64,000 bases of DNA, taken from positions 62,001 through 126,000 of the forward strand of contig NZ_BSFK01000007.1 in assembly GCF_027922305.1 (NCBI RefSeq), given 5' to 3'. Made by a program: the position numbers and the translations under genes. The notes under the pieces are model-generated. The model ran no database searches, was not told the DNA's origin, and saw only the letters and a list, made by a program, of their open reading frames with translations. Shown one piece after another: positions 38,225 through 48,058 of this stretch; position 1 is the first letter of the stretch; every line of letters starts with the position of its first letter. The stretch is from Methylopila jiangsuensis (GTDB lineage: Bacteria; Pseudomonadota; Alphaproteobacteria; Rhizobiales; Methylopilaceae).

Positions 38225-39532
38225 ATGATCCCCCGCTACTCCCGTCCCGAGATGGCCGACATCTGGTCGCCCGAGACCCGGTTCCGCATCTGGTTCGAGA
38301 TCGAGGCCCACGCCTGCGACGCGCTGGCGGAGATCGGCGTCATTCCGAAGGAGGCTGCGAAGACCATCTGGGAGAAGGGCGGCGCCGCCACCTTCGACGT
38401 GGCCCGCATCGACGAGATCGAGCGCGAGACCAAGCACGACGTCATCGCCTTCCTGACCCATCTGGCCGAATTCGTCGGGCCGGACTCCCGCTTCGTGCAT
38501 CAGGGCATGACCTCTTCGGACGTGCTCGACACCTGCCTGTCCGTGCAGCTCGTCCGGGCGAGCGACATCCTGATCGCCGACGTGGACCGTCTGCTCGCGG
38601 CGCTGAAGACGCGCGCGCTTGAGCACAAGCACACCCCGACCATCGGCCGCAGCCATGGCATCCACGCCGAGCCGACCACCTTCGGCCTGAAGCTCGCGGG
38701 CTTCTACGTGGAGTTCGAGCGCGCCCGCGAGCGTCTGGTCGCGGCCCGCAAGGAGGTCGCCACCTGCGCCATCTCCGGGGCGGTGGGCACCTTCGCCAAC
38801 ATCGACCCCCGGGTGGAGGCCCATGTGGCGGAGAAGCTCGGTCTGACGGTGGAGCCGGTCTCGACCCAGGTCATTCCCCGCGACCGGCACGCCATGTTCT
38901 TCGCCACGCTCGGCGTGGTCGCCTCCTCCATGGAGCGTCTGGCGATCGAGGTGCGGCATCTGCAGCGCACCGAGGTGCTGGAGGCGGAAGAGTATTTCTC
39001 CCCGGGCCAGAAGGGCTCGTCGGCCATGCCGCACAAGCGCAACCCGGTGCTGACCGAGAACATCACCGGCCTCGCCCGCATGGTGCGCGCCTACGCGCTG
39101 CCCGCCATGGAGAACGTGGCGCTCTGGCACGAGCGCGACATCTCGCACTCGTCCGTCGAGCGCATGATCGGCCCGGACGCCACCGTGACGCTGGACTTCG
39201 CGCTGAACCGCATGGCGGGCGTCGTTGAGAACCTGCTGGTCTATCCGGAGCGCATGCAGGGCAATCTCGACCGGCTCGGCGGGCTGGTGCATTCCCAGCG
39301 CGTGCTGCTGGCGCTGACGCAGAAGGGCGCGAGCCGCGAGGACAGCTACCGTCTGGTCCAGCGCAACGCCATGCCGGTGTGGCGCGGGGAGGGCGACTTC
39401 CTCACCCTGCTCAAGGCCGACGCGGACGTGACCGCCTACCTCACCGAAGCCGAACTCGAGGAGGCCTTCGACCTCGGCTACCACTTCAAGGCCGTGGACC
39501 AGACCTTCGCCCGGGTGTTCGGCGAGGGCTGA
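38225..39532 (+). CDS. purB: Adenylosuccinate lyase
   Basis: Catalyses two steps of purine synthesis: SAICAR to AICAR, and adenylosuccinate to AMP. The 435-aa product has the fumarase/aspartase superfamily signature [13 protein letters not shown] (catalytic Ser in the flexible loop), [14 protein letters not shown] for substrate binding, and the catalytic His of [36 protein letters not shown] is the usual alphaproteobacterial N-terminus. A dispersed palindrome follows and may serve as terminator. Confidence 0.97.
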   Translation: MIPRYSRPEMADIWSPETRFRIWFEIEAHACDALAEIGVIPKEAAKTIWEKGGAATFDVARIDEIERETKHDVIAFLTHLAEFVGPDSRFVHQGMTSSDVLDTCLSVQLVRASDILIADVDRLLAALKTRALEHKHTPTIGRSHGIHAEPTTFGLKLAGFYVEFERARERLVAARKEVATCAISGAVGTFANIDPRVEAHVAEKLGLTVEPVSTQVIPRDRHAMFFATLGVVASSMERLAIEVRHLQRTEVLEAEEYFSPGQKGSSAMPHKRNPVLTENITGLARMVRAYALPAMENVALWHERDISHSSVERMIGPDATVTLDFALNRMAGVVENLLVYPERMQGNLDRLGGLVHSQRVLLALTQKGASREDSYRLVQRNAMPVWRGEGDFLTLLKADADVTAYLTEAELEEAFDLGYHFKAVDQTFARVFGEG

Positions 39533-39564
39533 GCCGACGGGATCGGGCCGGTCCCGGAAAACAT

Positions 39565-39600
39565 CGCCGTCATGCCCGCGAAGAGGTGGGCATGACGGCG
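39565..39600. repeat. Dispersed intergenic palindrome, copy 4
   Basis: Thirteen-base perfect arms CGCCGTCATGCCC / GGGCATGACGGCG separated by 10 bases, located between the convergent purB and SCO genes, where it could also act as a terminator. Confidence 0.8.
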
Positions 39601-39623
39601 AGCGCGAATGTCCAAACGGGCGC

Positions 39624-40238
39624 CTAGTTCGCCAGATGCGGCCGGATGATCGTCAGCATCCGGTCGGCCGTCGTGCCGGGCGGGAAGAAGCCGAGATACC
39701 GGCCCTCCGGATCCATCAGGTAGATGAAGGCCGAGTGGTCGACCGTGTAGCCGCCGCCGGGCAGCTCGACCTTCTCGTAGAACACCTTGTAGGCGTCGGC
39801 CGCCTTGCGCACGGCGTCGGCGTCGCCCCTCAGCCCGACCAGTCGGGGGTGAAAGGCGGCGACATATTCGGCCATGCGCGCAGGCCCGTCGCGTTCCGGG
39901 TCAAGGGTGATGAACAGCGGCTGCACCTTGTCGGCGTCGTCGCCGAGCAGGATCAGGGCCTGCGTGATCTCGTGAAGGTCGGTCGGGCAGATGTCCGGGC
40001 AGCTGGTGAAGCCGAAATAGACCAGCAGGTGCTTGCCCCTGTAGTCGGCGTCGGTCCGCGCCCGCCCCGTCTGGTCGAACAGGGCGAAGGGGCCGCCGAC
40101 GGGCTCGCGGCTCCACATCAGCACGTCCATCAGCTCCGCGGCGGAGCGGCGCGGCGCCGTCGCATCGCTGCGAGCGGGCGCGGCCTGAAGGCAGCACAGC
40201 GCCGCCGTCAGAACCGCAGCGGCGACGGCTTCACGCAC
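39624..40238 (-). CDS. SCO1/SenC family copper chaperone-like protein
   Basis: Thioredoxin-fold protein of 204 aa, probably periplasmic (N-terminal hydrophobic signal to about residue 24). The copper/redox motif CPDIC sits in FGFTSCPDICPTDLHEIT, and the third ligand His is in YTVDHSAFIYLMD, both as in SCO. Such proteins insert copper into cytochrome oxidase or act as thiol reductants. Its ATG overlaps the end of the upstream metallo-hydrolase gene by 8 bp, so the two are translationally coupled. Confidence 0.9.
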   Translation of the reverse strand: MREAVAAAVLTAALCCLQAAPARSDATAPRRSAAELMDVLMWSREPVGGPFALFDQTGRARTDADYRGKHLLVYFGFTSCPDICPTDLHEITQALILLGDDADKVQPLFITLDPERDGPARMAEYVAAFHPRLVGLRGDADAVRKAADAYKVFYEKVELPGGGYTVDHSAFIYLMDPEGRYLGFFPPGTTADRMLTIIRPHLAN

Positions 40239-41349
40239 CGAAGGTGAGCCTGCTTCCGGTGGTGGGGACGATGACGTTGGCGGGCATCTGCGCCTGGGCC
40301 TCGAGCGCGAAGTTGAGCCCGCTGCAATGCATCGGGATGACCACGTCGGGCTTCAGCTTCCCGATCTCGGCGACGACCTGCGTGAGATAGTCCTTCGGCG
40401 CCGGCCCGAGATGGAAGCCGCCCACGATCGCATGCACCTTCTCGACGCCCGACACCTCCTGCGCCTGCCGCACCGAATTGACGATGCCCACATGGCCGCA
40501 GGAGCTGATCACCACCAGCCCCTTGTCCTTGACGTTGAAGCAGGTGGCGTGCTCGTGGACGTGCTCGTCGGGAACGATCTGCCCCGCGAGTTCGGCCGCA
40601 GAATAATGGCTGGCGTCGCAACCGAGGCCGTCCTTGATTCCGCGCTCGACGAAAGTGTTGGGCAGGATGCGCTCGATCGACGAGCGCTTGATCTGGCCGG
40701 TGGTGAAAGCGTGGTCGGCGACCACCGTCGGCGTCTCGCAGAGCACCGTCGTAATCCGGCGCGCCGCCAGTTCGCGCCGGTCCAGCTGCCCGAAATCGGT
40801 GAACTGGCCCTTGACGGCGGTCGGGCTGACCCGATGGCAGAAGTTGTCCTCGCCGCCGGCGTAGAGCTTCACGTCCGCCGCGAGGTCCTGCCGGTACCGG
40901 TCGAGGAAGCCCGTCAGGCCGCCGTAATGATCGTGATGCCCGTGGCTGACGATCAGCGCGTTCACCTTGGTCGGGTCGACCTTCAGAATCTCGATGTTGT
41001 TGATCAGCGCCTCCGGGCTGTAGCCGAAGTCGAGCAGGATGGCGCGGGCCTCGTCGCCCCGCTGGGTCTCCGCGAACAGCGAGAGGCCCCACTGGTTGTG
41101 CAGGACCCGGCGGTAGTCCTGCCCGCGGCCGCTGCCGGGCGGCTGATGCAGCACGCCCTGAACCGTGCTCGGCTTCAGAAACTGGTCATGAGCGGAGTCG
41201 ATCAGGACGCGGAGGCTGAGCTTGTCCACGGTCGGAACCGCGATGGGGCCCGCGTTCGCGATCTCGATGCAGGAGAACCCGGCTGCGGCGCCGGCGGCGA
41301 AGGCCGCTGACGCCTTCAGGAAGCTTCGTCTTTCGATGGTCCCGGCCAT
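40231..41349 (-). CDS. Tat-exported MBL-fold hydrolase (dihydropterin-synthase-like subgroup)
   Basis: A 372-aa metallo-hydrolase with a twin-arginine signal (ERRSFLKASAAFAAGAAAG). The metal-binding signature ALIVSHGHHDHYGGLTGF is followed by long inserts characteristic of the subgroup named after 7,8-dihydropterin-6-yl-methyl-aminobenzene phosphate synthase. Late ligands lie in ISSCGHVGIVN, VGGFHLG and PMHCSGL. The ATG at 41349 has GGAG a short distance upstream; a longer frame opens to 41391. Translational coupling to the SCO gene suggests the two exported proteins act together, possibly in metal or redox handling. The substrate is unknown. Confidence 0.85.
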   Translation of the reverse strand: MAGTIERRSFLKASAAFAAGAAAGFSCIEIANAGPIAVPTVDKLSLRVLIDSAHDQFLKPSTVQGVLHQPPGSGRGQDYRRVLHNQWGLSLFAETQRGDEARAILLDFGYSPEALINNIEILKVDPTKVNALIVSHGHHDHYGGLTGFLDRYRQDLAADVKLYAGGEDNFCHRVSPTAVKGQFTDFGQLDRRELAARRITTVLCETPTVVADHAFTTGQIKRSSIERILPNTFVERGIKDGLGCDASHYSAAELAGQIVPDEHVHEHATCFNVKDKGLVVISSCGHVGIVNSVRQAQEVSGVEKVHAIVGGFHLGPAPKDYLTQVVAEIGKLKPDVVIPMHCSGLNFALEAQAQMPANVIVPTTGSRLTFGA

Positions 41350-41551
41350 GCCTTTTTCTCCGGCGAGATGAGTCGCCGGAACAAATGACATTAAATCTAT
41401 GGAATAACAATAATGATATGGGCCTTATGCGCGGTCCGTGAAGCGCGAGCCTGGAAGTCGGCCGGGGATCGGCGTTTCGGCCGCCTTGCGTCCGTGAGCC
41501 GATGCAGAAAGGGCGGCCCAAGGCCGCCCTTCGCGTGTTCCGTAATCGCGT

Positions 41552-42403
41552 TCAGCGGTCCCGGTCGCGTCCGCCGCCACGGTCGCCGCCCCTGTCTCCG
41601 CCGCGTCCGCCGTGGTCGCCGCCGCCGCGCTCCATGCGGCCGCCGCCGCCCTCGAAGCGCGGACGGTCGCCGCCGCGGTCGCGATAGGCGCCGGGCGAAC
41701 CCCAGCCGGGGCCGCCATAGCCCATGTTGCGGTCGCGCTCCGGCCGGTCAGGCCGCTCCGGGCGATCGGGCCGTTCCGGACGGCCGGGCCTGTCGGGTCG
41801 ATCGGGGCGGTCGCCTCCCCAGCCGGGACGGTCGGGGCGGCCCGGACGATCCGGACGGCCGGGCCGATCGCCGCCCCAGCCGGGACGGCCCGGGCGGTCG
41901 CCGATCCAGCCCGGGCGATCCGGACGGCCGGGGCGGTCCCATCCGGGACGTCCAGGCCTGCCCCAATGGGGCGGGCGGGGGCGATGGGAGCCGTGCCAGC
42001 CGGGCCGGCCGGGACGCACGCCCCACCAGCGGCCGCCCCAGTAGTAATAGCCGTCCGAGAAGTACCACGGGCGGTCGTCCCAGTAGCCGCCGATCGACAG
42101 CCCGTAGGCCGGATCCTCGACCTCCTCCTCGATGATCACCCGCTCCCGCACGGCGCGGGACAGGTAGCTCGCGCTGGCGAAGCCGCTGCGGGCGCCGAGA
42201 TCGACCTCGCACCAGGCGCCGTCGCAGCCGATGACCTCGACGCTGCGGCCGGCGGGGATGGTCCCGATCACGGAGTAGGACGTGCCGGGGCCGGAGCGCA
42301 CGTTCAGATTGGTGGTGGCGGTGGCGGGCGCCGCGAGCGCCGCGCCCGCGGACAGGACCAGCGCGCCGGCGGCCGCCAGCGCCGTCCTCATGCGGACCTT
42401 CAT
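41552..42403 (-). CDS. Secreted SH3-domain protein with a GRPDRP-repeat tail
   Basis: About 283 aa. A signal peptide (RTALAAAGALVLSAGAALA) is followed by a bacterial SH3 domain (about 30-90) with TTNLNVRSGPGTSYSVIGTI and WCEVDLGARSGFASASYL. Residues 100-140 are rich in Tyr/Trp/Gly (GGYWDDRPWYFSDGYYYWGG). The rest is low complexity: tandem units of GRPDRP, GWGGDRP and ERPD, ending in Gly/Arg/Asp-rich sequence, presumably disordered and polycationic. Two starts are close (ATG at 42418 or 42403); the inner one is better spaced from GGAG. Likely a cell-envelope or peptidoglycan-interacting protein. Confidence 0.8.
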   Translation of the reverse strand: MKVRMRTALAAAGALVLSAGAALAAPATATTNLNVRSGPGTSYSVIGTIPAGRSVEVIGCDGAWCEVDLGARSGFASASYLSRAVRERVIIEEEVEDPAYGLSIGGYWDDRPWYFSDGYYYWGGRWWGVRPGRPGWHGSHRPRPPHWGRPGRPGWDRPGRPDRPGWIGDRPGRPGWGGDRPGRPDRPGRPDRPGWGGDRPDRPDRPGRPERPDRPERPDRPERDRNMGYGGPGWGSPGAYRDRGGDRPRFEGGGGRMERGGGDHGGRGGDRGGDRGGGRDRDR

Positions 42404-42496
42404 GGCCTTGAACTCCATTCCTTGAACCGGCGCGGACGCGCCGTGGAGACATAACGCTTTCGCGAGCGCAAGCGAGCCGCGCCTCGTCTTCGCGCT

Positions 42497-42820
42497 TCAG
42501 CTTTCGAGCTTCACCTGCTCCAGCGCCTCGGCGAGCAGCTCGTCCATGCGCGCCCGCACCTCCGCCACCCGGATGCGCAAGCCCCCGCAGGCGAAGTCGC
42601 CGGAGACCTTGCGCAGCACGTCCTCGTCGCCGACCTCCTCGAAATCCGCCATCACCACCGTCTTGGCGTAGCGCTCGGCGTCCTCGCCGGTCTTGCCGAG
42701 CTGCTCCGCGGCCCACAGGCCGAGCAGCCGGTTGCGGCGGGCGTAGGCCCGGAACCGTATGGCGGCGTCGTGCGCGAACAGGTTTTCGAACGCGCGTTCG
42801 CGCTCATCGAAGGTGGTCAT
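42497..42820 (-). CDS. F1-ATPase zeta subunit/inhibitor (DUF1476)
   Basis: A 107-aa, highly charged helical protein. [20 protein letters not shown] followed by [21 protein letters not shown] is the diagnostic DUF1476 N-terminus. In alphaproteobacteria such as Paracoccus this family is the zeta subunit, which blocks ATP hydrolysis by F1. Here the gene stands alone, divergent from ftsH and far from any ATP synthase gene in the window. Confidence 0.9.
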   Translation of the reverse strand: MTTFDERERAFENLFAHDAAIRFRAYARRNRLLGLWAAEQLGKTGEDAERYAKTVVMADFEEVGDEDVLRKVSGDFACGGLRIRVAEVRARMDELLAEALEQVKLES

Positions 42821-43029
42821 GGCTTGTCCCTTGCGGCCTCCGCCGCGCTTTTGTCGCCCTCACGCAAGTAAGAACCTGCGATTGTGGCGAAGCAACGCGC
42901 AGAGCGGCGTCCGGCGCCCCTTCCTTCGTCGAGAGGCCGTCTTGGCAGAGCGCGCGCCTGCGCTTACATTCGCGCAAGCGTCGCTGGACCTTGGGGCTCC
43001 GCCGTCGCGACCGACGCGAAAGGCCCGAA

Positions 43030-44940
43030 ATGAACCCGAATTTCCGGAACTTCGCCCTCTGGGTGATCATAGTTCTGCTGCTGCTCGCCCTGTTCACGCT
43101 GTTCCAGAACCCCGGACAGCGCTCACAGCCCAACGACATCTCCTTCAGCCAGCTGCTGACCGAGGTGGACAACGGCCGCGTGCGCGGGGTGGTGATCGAA
43201 GGGCCGAACATTTCGGGCCAGTACACCGACGGCTCCCAGTTCCAGACCTACGCCCCGAGCGACCCCTCGCTGGTGAAGCGGCTCTATGACAAGGGCGTGT
43301 CCATCACCGCGCGGCCGCCGGGCGACAACATGCCGTGGATGGTGGCGCTGCTGCTGCAGTGGCTGCCCTTCATCGCGCTGATCGCGGTCTGGGTGTTCCT
43401 GTCCCGGCAGATGCAGGGCGGCGCCGGCAAGGCCATGGGCTTCGGCAAGTCCAAGGCCAAGCTGCTGACCGAGGCCCACGGCCGCGTCACCTTCGACGAC
43501 GTGGCGGGCGTGGACGAGGCCAAGGACGACCTGCAGGAGATCGTGGAGTTCCTGCGCGACCCGCAGAAGTTCCAGAGGCTCGGCGGCCGCATTCCCCGCG
43601 GCGTGCTGCTGGTCGGCCCTCCCGGCACCGGCAAGACGCTGATCGCCCGCGCGGTGGCGGGCGAGGCCAACGTGCCGTTCTTCACCATTTCGGGCTCCGA
43701 CTTCGTGGAGATGTTCGTGGGCGTCGGCGCGAGCCGCGTGCGCGACATGTTCGAGCAGGCCAAGAAGAACGCGCCCTGCATCATCTTCATCGACGAGATC
43801 GACGCGGTGGGCCGCCATCGCGGCGCCGGCCTCGGCGGCGGCAACGACGAGCGCGAGCAGACGCTGAACCAGCTGCTCGTGGAGATGGACGGCTTCGAGG
43901 CGAACGAGGGCATCATCCTCATCGCCGCCACCAACCGTCCCGACGTGCTCGATCCCGCGCTGATGCGTCCGGGCCGGTTCGACCGCCAGGTGGTGGTGGC
44001 CAACCCGGACATCATCGGCCGCGAGAAGATCCTGAAGGTGCATGTGCGCAAGGTGCCGCTGGCGCCGGACGTGGACCTGAAGACCATCGCCCGCGGCACG
44101 CCCGGCTTCTCCGGCGCGGACCTGATGAACCTCGTCAACGAGGCCGCGTTGATGGCCGCGCGCCGCTCCAAGCGCATGGTGACCGCCGCCGAGTTCGACG
44201 CCGCCAAGGACAAGATCATGATGGGCGCGGAGCGCCGCATGGTGATGACCGACGACGAGAAGCGGGTGACCGCCTATCACGAGGCCGGCCACGCCATCGT
44301 CGCGCTCTACACGCCCGCGAACGATCCGATCCACAAGGCGACGATCATTCCCCGCGGCCGCGCCCTCGGCATGGTGCAGTACCTGCCGGAGCGGGACCAG
44401 ATCTCCATCTCGTACGAGCAGCTCACCTCGCGCCTCGCCATGGCCATGGGCGGCCGCGTGGCGGAGGAGATCTTCTTCGGTGAGGACAAGGTGACGGCGG
44501 GCGCCCAGTCGGACATCCAGATGGCGACAAACATCGCCCGCGGGATGGTGACGCGCTGGGGCTTCTCCAAGGAGCTCGGCACCGTGGCTTACGGCGAGAA
44601 CCAGGACGAGGTGTTCCTCGGCATGTCGGTCGCCCGCCAGCAGAACGTCAGCGGCACGACGATGCTGAAGATCGACAATGAGATCAAACGCTTCATCGAC
44701 GAGGGCTACGACACCGCCCGGCGCATCGTGACCGAGCATCGCGACCAGATGGACCAGCTCGCCAAGGCGCTGCTCGAATACGAGACGCTGACCGGCGAGG
44801 AGATCAAGGCGCTGCTCGAGGGCCGTCCGCCGGTGCGCGACGCCGACGAGCCGCCGGCCCCGCGCGGCTCCGCGGTGCCGACCGCCGGCAAGCCCCGCCG
44901 CCGCCCCGACGGCGGGCTGGAGCCCCAGCCGCAGGCGTGA
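43030..44940 (+). CDS. ftsH: ATP-dependent zinc metalloprotease FtsH
   Basis: Membrane-bound AAA+ protease that degrades misfolded membrane proteins and regulators. The 636-aa product has an N-terminal helix (about 7-26), a periplasmic domain, and a second helix (about 105-128). Next come the Walker A GPPGTGKT (196-203), Walker B IIFIDEID, second region of homology [13 protein letters not shown], and the zinc site HEAGH (417-421). The ATG at 43030 has no strong ribosome site, but [15 protein letters not shown] is the standard N-terminus; the frame opens to 42991. tilS, often just upstream of ftsH in related genomes, is absent here. A terminator-like hairpin and glmM follow. Confidence 0.97.
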   Translation: MNPNFRNFALWVIIVLLLLALFTLFQNPGQRSQPNDISFSQLLTEVDNGRVRGVVIEGPNISGQYTDGSQFQTYAPSDPSLVKRLYDKGVSITARPPGDNMPWMVALLLQWLPFIALIAVWVFLSRQMQGGAGKAMGFGKSKAKLLTEAHGRVTFDDVAGVDEAKDDLQEIVEFLRDPQKFQRLGGRIPRGVLLVGPPGTGKTLIARAVAGEANVPFFTISGSDFVEMFVGVGASRVRDMFEQAKKNAPCIIFIDEIDAVGRHRGAGLGGGNDEREQTLNQLLVEMDGFEANEGIILIAATNRPDVLDPALMRPGRFDRQVVVANPDIIGREKILKVHVRKVPLAPDVDLKTIARGTPGFSGADLMNLVNEAALMAARRSKRMVTAAEFDAAKDKIMMGAERRMVMTDDEKRVTAYHEAGHAIVALYTPANDPIHKATIIPRGRALGMVQYLPERDQISISYEQLTSRLAMAMGGRVAEEIFFGEDKVTAGAQSDIQMATNIARGMVTRWGFSKELGTVAYGENQDEVFLGMSVARQQNVSGTTMLKIDNEIKRFIDEGYDTARRIVTEHRDQMDQLAKALLEYETLTGEEIKALLEGRPPVRDADEPPAPRGSAVPTAGKPRRRPDGGLEPQPQA

Positions 44941-44960
44941 GCGCCGCCATCCTATGACGG

Positions 44961-44992
44961 AAAGGGGCCGGGCGGCGACGTCCGGCCTTTTT
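44961..44992 (+). terminator. Terminator after ftsH
   Basis: A GGCCGG/CCGGCC stem extended by G-U and A-U pairs, followed by a run of five T residues, begins about 20 bp after the ftsH stop. glmM, 128 bp further on, probably has its own promoter or relies on readthrough. Confidence 0.7.
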
Positions 44993-45119
44993 CATTTCAG
45001 AAGAATTCGCGCGGCGCCGTAACGGACGCTCACGATTTTTGAACGTCGTTGCGTCAGGCTCGCGCTATGACGTCAAGCTGGCGGGCGTGCGCCGGCCCAA
45101 AAGACCTGAGGAGCGCTGC

Positions 45120-46466
45120 ATGACGCGGAAGTACTTCGGCACGGACGGTATCCGCGGACAGGCCAACAAGTTTCCCATCACGCCTGACTTCGCCATGAAG
45201 GTCGGCATGGCCGCCGGCATCGCCTTTCGGCGCGGCGATTACCGCCATCGGGTGGTGATCGGCAAGGACACCCGCCTGTCCGGCTACATGATCGAGAGCG
45301 CGCTTCAGGCGGGCTTCACCTCGGTGGGGGTGGACGTGCTGCTGCTCGGGCCGATGCCGACGCCGGCGGTGGCGCTGCTCACCCGCTCCATGCGCGCCGA
45401 TCTGGGCGTGATGATCTCCGCCTCGCACAACCCCTTCGCCGACAACGGCATCAAGCTGTTCGCGCCCGACGGCTACAAGCTGTCGGACGAGGTGGAGGCC
45501 GAGATCGAGGCCCTGCTCGACAGCGATCTGGGCCCCAGGCTCGCCGACGCGCCGCAGCTCGGCCGCGCCAAGCGCATCGAGGGCGCGCAGGCCCGCTACA
45601 TCGAATTCGCCAAGCGCACGCTCACCCGCAACCTCTCGCTGGAGGGTCTGCGCGTGGTGGTCGATTGCGCCAACGGCGCCGCCTACAAGGTCGCGCCCGA
45701 GGCGCTGTGGGAGCTGGGCGCCGAAGTGGTGACGCTCGGCGTGGAGCCGAACGGCGTCAACATCAACAAGGACGTGGGCTCCACCGCCCCGAACGCGCTG
45801 ATCGCCAAGGTGCGCGAGACCCGCGCCGACATCGGGATCGCGCTCGACGGCGACGCCGACCGGGTCATCATCGTGGACGAGAAGGGCCAGGTGGTGGACG
45901 GCGACCAGCTCATGGCGGTGGTGGCCTCGTCCTGGGCGGAGGAGGGGCGGCTGTCCGTGCCGGGCCTGGTCTCCACCGTGATGTCCAATCTCGGGCTCGA
46001 GCGCTACCTCTCCTCGCTCGGCCTGACGCTGGAGCGCACCCCGGTCGGCGATCGCTACGTGGTCGAGCGCATGCGGGCCAAGGGCTACAATCTCGGCGGC
46101 GAGCCGTCCGGTCACATCGTGCTGTCCGATTACGCCACCACCGGCGACGGGCTGGTGGCGGCGCTGCAGCTGCTCGCTGTGGTGCAGAAGGCGGAACGTC
46201 CGGTCTCGGAGATCTGCCACTGCTTCGAGCCGCTGCCGCAGGTGATGAAGAACGTGCGCTACAAGGCCGGCCGTCCGCTGGACGACGACGGCGTGCGCGC
46301 CGCCATCGCCAAGGCCACCGAGCGGCTCGGCCGCGCGGGCCGGCTCGTGATCCGCCCCTCCGGCACCGAGCCGGTGATCCGCGTGATGGCGGAGGGCGAC
46401 GACCGCACGCTGGTGACCGACGTGGTCGACGGCGTGGTGGAGGTGATCACCAAGGCGGCCGCCTGA
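45120..46466 (+). CDS. glmM: Phosphoglucosamine mutase
   Basis: Interconverts glucosamine-6-phosphate and glucosamine-1-phosphate for UDP-GlcNAc and peptidoglycan synthesis. The 448-aa product begins [20 protein letters not shown]. The phosphoserine loop is [13 protein letters not shown] with the phosphorylated Ser at residue 102, the metal loop is DGDADRVI, the sugar-binding block is [13 protein letters not shown], and the phosphate-binding C-terminus is [15 protein letters not shown]. The ATG at 45120 has GAGGAG 7 bases upstream. ftsH-glmM order is common in alphaproteobacteria. Confidence 0.97.
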   Translation: MTRKYFGTDGIRGQANKFPITPDFAMKVGMAAGIAFRRGDYRHRVVIGKDTRLSGYMIESALQAGFTSVGVDVLLLGPMPTPAVALLTRSMRADLGVMISASHNPFADNGIKLFAPDGYKLSDEVEAEIEALLDSDLGPRLADAPQLGRAKRIEGAQARYIEFAKRTLTRNLSLEGLRVVVDCANGAAYKVAPEALWELGAEVVTLGVEPNGVNINKDVGSTAPNALIAKVRETRADIGIALDGDADRVIIVDEKGQVVDGDQLMAVVASSWAEEGRLSVPGLVSTVMSNLGLERYLSSLGLTLERTPVGDRYVVERMRAKGYNLGGEPSGHIVLSDYATTGDGLVAALQLLAVVQKAERPVSEICHCFEPLPQVMKNVRYKAGRPLDDDGVRAAIAKATERLGRAGRLVIRPSGTEPVIRVMAEGDDRTLVTDVVDGVVEVITKAAA

Positions 46467-46523
46467 CGGCTCGCGCGCTCAGAGATTTCGAACGCACTCG
46501 ACAGTCTGCGACAAGGAGGAACG

Positions 46524-46895
46524 ATGACCCCGTTTTCAAAGCTGTTCCGCGGGATGGCCATGGCGCTCGCGGTGCTCACGGCGGGCGTGGCGATGGCGCC
46601 TGTGGCTGCCTCGGCGGGTGACCGCCGTGGCGGCTATGGCCGGGACCACGGTCATTCCGGCTACCGCGACCGGCATCACTACCGTCACCGCGATTATGGG
46701 CGCCGTCACTACTACCGCGGTCATCGGCATCATCGCGGCCGTGACGCGGCAGCCATCGCGGGGGTCGGCATTCTGGGCCTCGCCGCCGGCGCGGCGCTGG
46801 CCAACGCCAACCGGGGCGGCTGCCATCTGGAGCGTCAGCGGTTCGTGGATCATCGCGGCGTCCGGCGCACGCGCACGATCGAGGTCTGCGACTGA
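46524..46895 (+). CDS. Small secreted His/Arg/Gly-rich protein
   Basis: A 123-aa protein with a signal peptide (about residues 1-31, FRGMAMALAVLTAGVAMAPV then AASA). A strongly basic His/Arg/Tyr/Gly segment follows (35-73), then a Gly/Ala hydrophobic stretch (DAAAIAGVGILGLAAGAALA), and a tail with two cysteines (GGCHLE and EVCD) that could form a disulfide. AAGGAGGA precedes the ATG. Similar short proteins are common in Hyphomicrobiales but uncharacterised; the His-rich segment could bind metal. It lies 57 bp after glmM. Confidence 0.75.
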   Translation: MTPFSKLFRGMAMALAVLTAGVAMAPVAASAGDRRGGYGRDHGHSGYRDRHHYRHRDYGRRHYYRGHRHHRGRDAAAIAGVGILGLAAGAALANANRGGCHLERQRFVDHRGVRRTRTIEVCD

Positions 46896-46946
46896 GTCGA
46901 CCTCGCGCCGCGGACGGTTTGCGTCCGCAGCCATAGTCCTGTCCGG

Positions 46947-46976
46947 ACGCGCTCGCGAAAGCATTCGCGAGCGCGT
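46947..46976 (+). terminator. Hairpin after the His/Arg-rich gene
   Basis: A perfect 13-bp stem (46947-46959 with 46964-46976) with a 4-nt loop lies about 50 bp after the stop. Only a short T tract follows. Confidence 0.65.
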
Positions 46977-47026
46977 TCCCGTTTCGGGACGATTGTCGGA
47001 TGAACAAACATGGTTGAGTTTTAAGG

Positions 47027-47042
47027 TTAAGCGCCCTTTAAC
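47027..47042 (+). promoter_or_regulatory. CtrA-type box upstream of the outer-membrane protein
   Basis: TTAA, seven bases, then TTAAC: an exact match to the alphaproteobacterial CtrA consensus (TTAA-N7-TTAAC). Further TTAA/TTAAC half-sites lie at 47021-47024 and 47045-47049, making a dense cluster about 90 bp before the ATG. Binding is inferred. Confidence 0.6.
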
Positions 47043-47128
47043 GATTAACGGTCACAGTGCCAGTCGTGTGGTGAACACGATCGCGTCCGGCGGGTTCGCC
47101 GCGGGGCGCCGAACAAGGATCTGGCGGT

Positions 47129-47890
47129 ATGGCCAAATTGACGACCTACGCGCTCGCGGGCGCGCTTGCTATCGCGCTTGCCCCGACGATGGGCCGCGCG
47201 GCTGACCTTCCCGAACCCCCGCTGCTGGAGCCGATCGAGCCGGTGGAGTTCGGCTCCGCCTGGTACCTGCGCGGCGACGTGGGCTACAAGTTCTACCGCG
47301 ATCCCTCGGCGCGGTTCCTTGATCCGGCCTATAAAGGCGTGGACAAGTACAGAAAAGAAAACCTCGACGAGGCCTTCATCTTCGGCGGCGGCGTCGGCTA
47401 CAAGTTCAACGAGTGGTTCCGCACCGACGTCACGGTGGACTACGAGACCAAGGCGGACTTCGGCGGCAAGCTGTGGTGCATCGGTTGCGCGACGAAGGGG
47501 CTCTATTCGGACGAGCGCGCCAAGATTTCGGCGCTCACCTTCCTCGCCAACGCCTATTTCGACATCGGCACCTGGCACGGATTTACGCCTTACGTGGGCG
47601 CCGGCATCGGCACGTCGCGCGTGAATGTCGATGACTATCGCTACACCAACCCGAACGGCTCGAAGGGCAAGATCGGCGGCGACCATAAGTGGAACCTCGC
47701 CTGGGCGCTCATGGCGGGCGTCGGCTACGAGGTCAGCGACAACATCACCATCGACGCGAACTACCGCTACGTCGATCTGGGCGAAGGACGCACGAAGCGC
47801 GTCGCGGGCGTGACCGGCGGTCATCGCGTCAAGATCGACGACATCGCGGCCCACGAGATCCGTCTCGGCGTGCGCTACACGCTCGACTGA
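47129..47890 (+). CDS. Outer-membrane beta-barrel protein (Omp25/Omp31-like)
   Basis: A 253-aa protein with a signal peptide (TTYALAGALAIALAPTMGRA, mature AADLPEP). Alternating amphipathic beta-strands suit an eight-stranded barrel: GSAWYLRGDVGYKFYRD, EAFIFGGGVGYKFNEWFRTD, YVGAGIGTSRV, AWALMAGVGYEVSDN and the C-terminal EIRLGVRYTLD. Two cysteines in KLWCIGCAT are unusual for such a barrel and may form a loop disulfide. The CtrA-type box upstream suggests cell-cycle-linked expression. Confidence 0.88.
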   Translation: MAKLTTYALAGALAIALAPTMGRAADLPEPPLLEPIEPVEFGSAWYLRGDVGYKFYRDPSARFLDPAYKGVDKYRKENLDEAFIFGGGVGYKFNEWFRTDVTVDYETKADFGGKLWCIGCATKGLYSDERAKISALTFLANAYFDIGTWHGFTPYVGAGIGTSRVNVDDYRYTNPNGSKGKIGGDHKWNLAWALMAGVGYEVSDNITIDANYRYVDLGEGRTKRVAGVTGGHRVKIDDIAAHEIRLGVRYTLD

Positions 47891-47912
47891 TCCCAAAGTC
47901 TGGCTCGTCTTC

Positions 47913-47950
47913 AACGCGGCGGAGCGCAACGCTCCGCCGCGTTTTTATTT
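47913..47950 (+). terminator. Strong intrinsic terminator after the barrel gene
   Basis: A 13-bp perfect stem (47913-47925 with 47931-47943) with a 5-nt loop and a T-rich tract. It closes the transcript 22 bp after the stop and isolates the serC leader. Confidence 0.88.
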
Positions 47951-48006
47951 GTCCGGCGCAGGATCAGGGCGCTTGACGGCGAGCCCCGAGGCGACGTATC
48001 CAGCGG

Positions 48007-48058
48007 CCGGGCCACCCCTCCCCAACGAGGGGCTGCCATCTGAAAGGGTGGTTTTGAC
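48007..48058 (+). ncRNA. Structured serC leader (serC RNA motif candidate)
   Basis: Immediately before serC, CCCCT (48015-48019) can pair with AGGGG (48028-48032) to form a hairpin. Alternatively CCACCC (48012-48017) can pair with GGGTGG (48046-48051), which includes the serC ribosome site. The two pairings compete, so this looks like a translation switch. A conserved serC RNA motif of about this size is known just upstream of serC in alphaproteobacteria; position and size fit, but I cannot run a covariance search. Confidence 0.6.

Noticed and set aside
41720-41990. Regular short repeats that could suggest a CRISPR array
   Set aside because: The period is short and in phase with codons of the SH3 protein; there are no unique spacers or cas genes.
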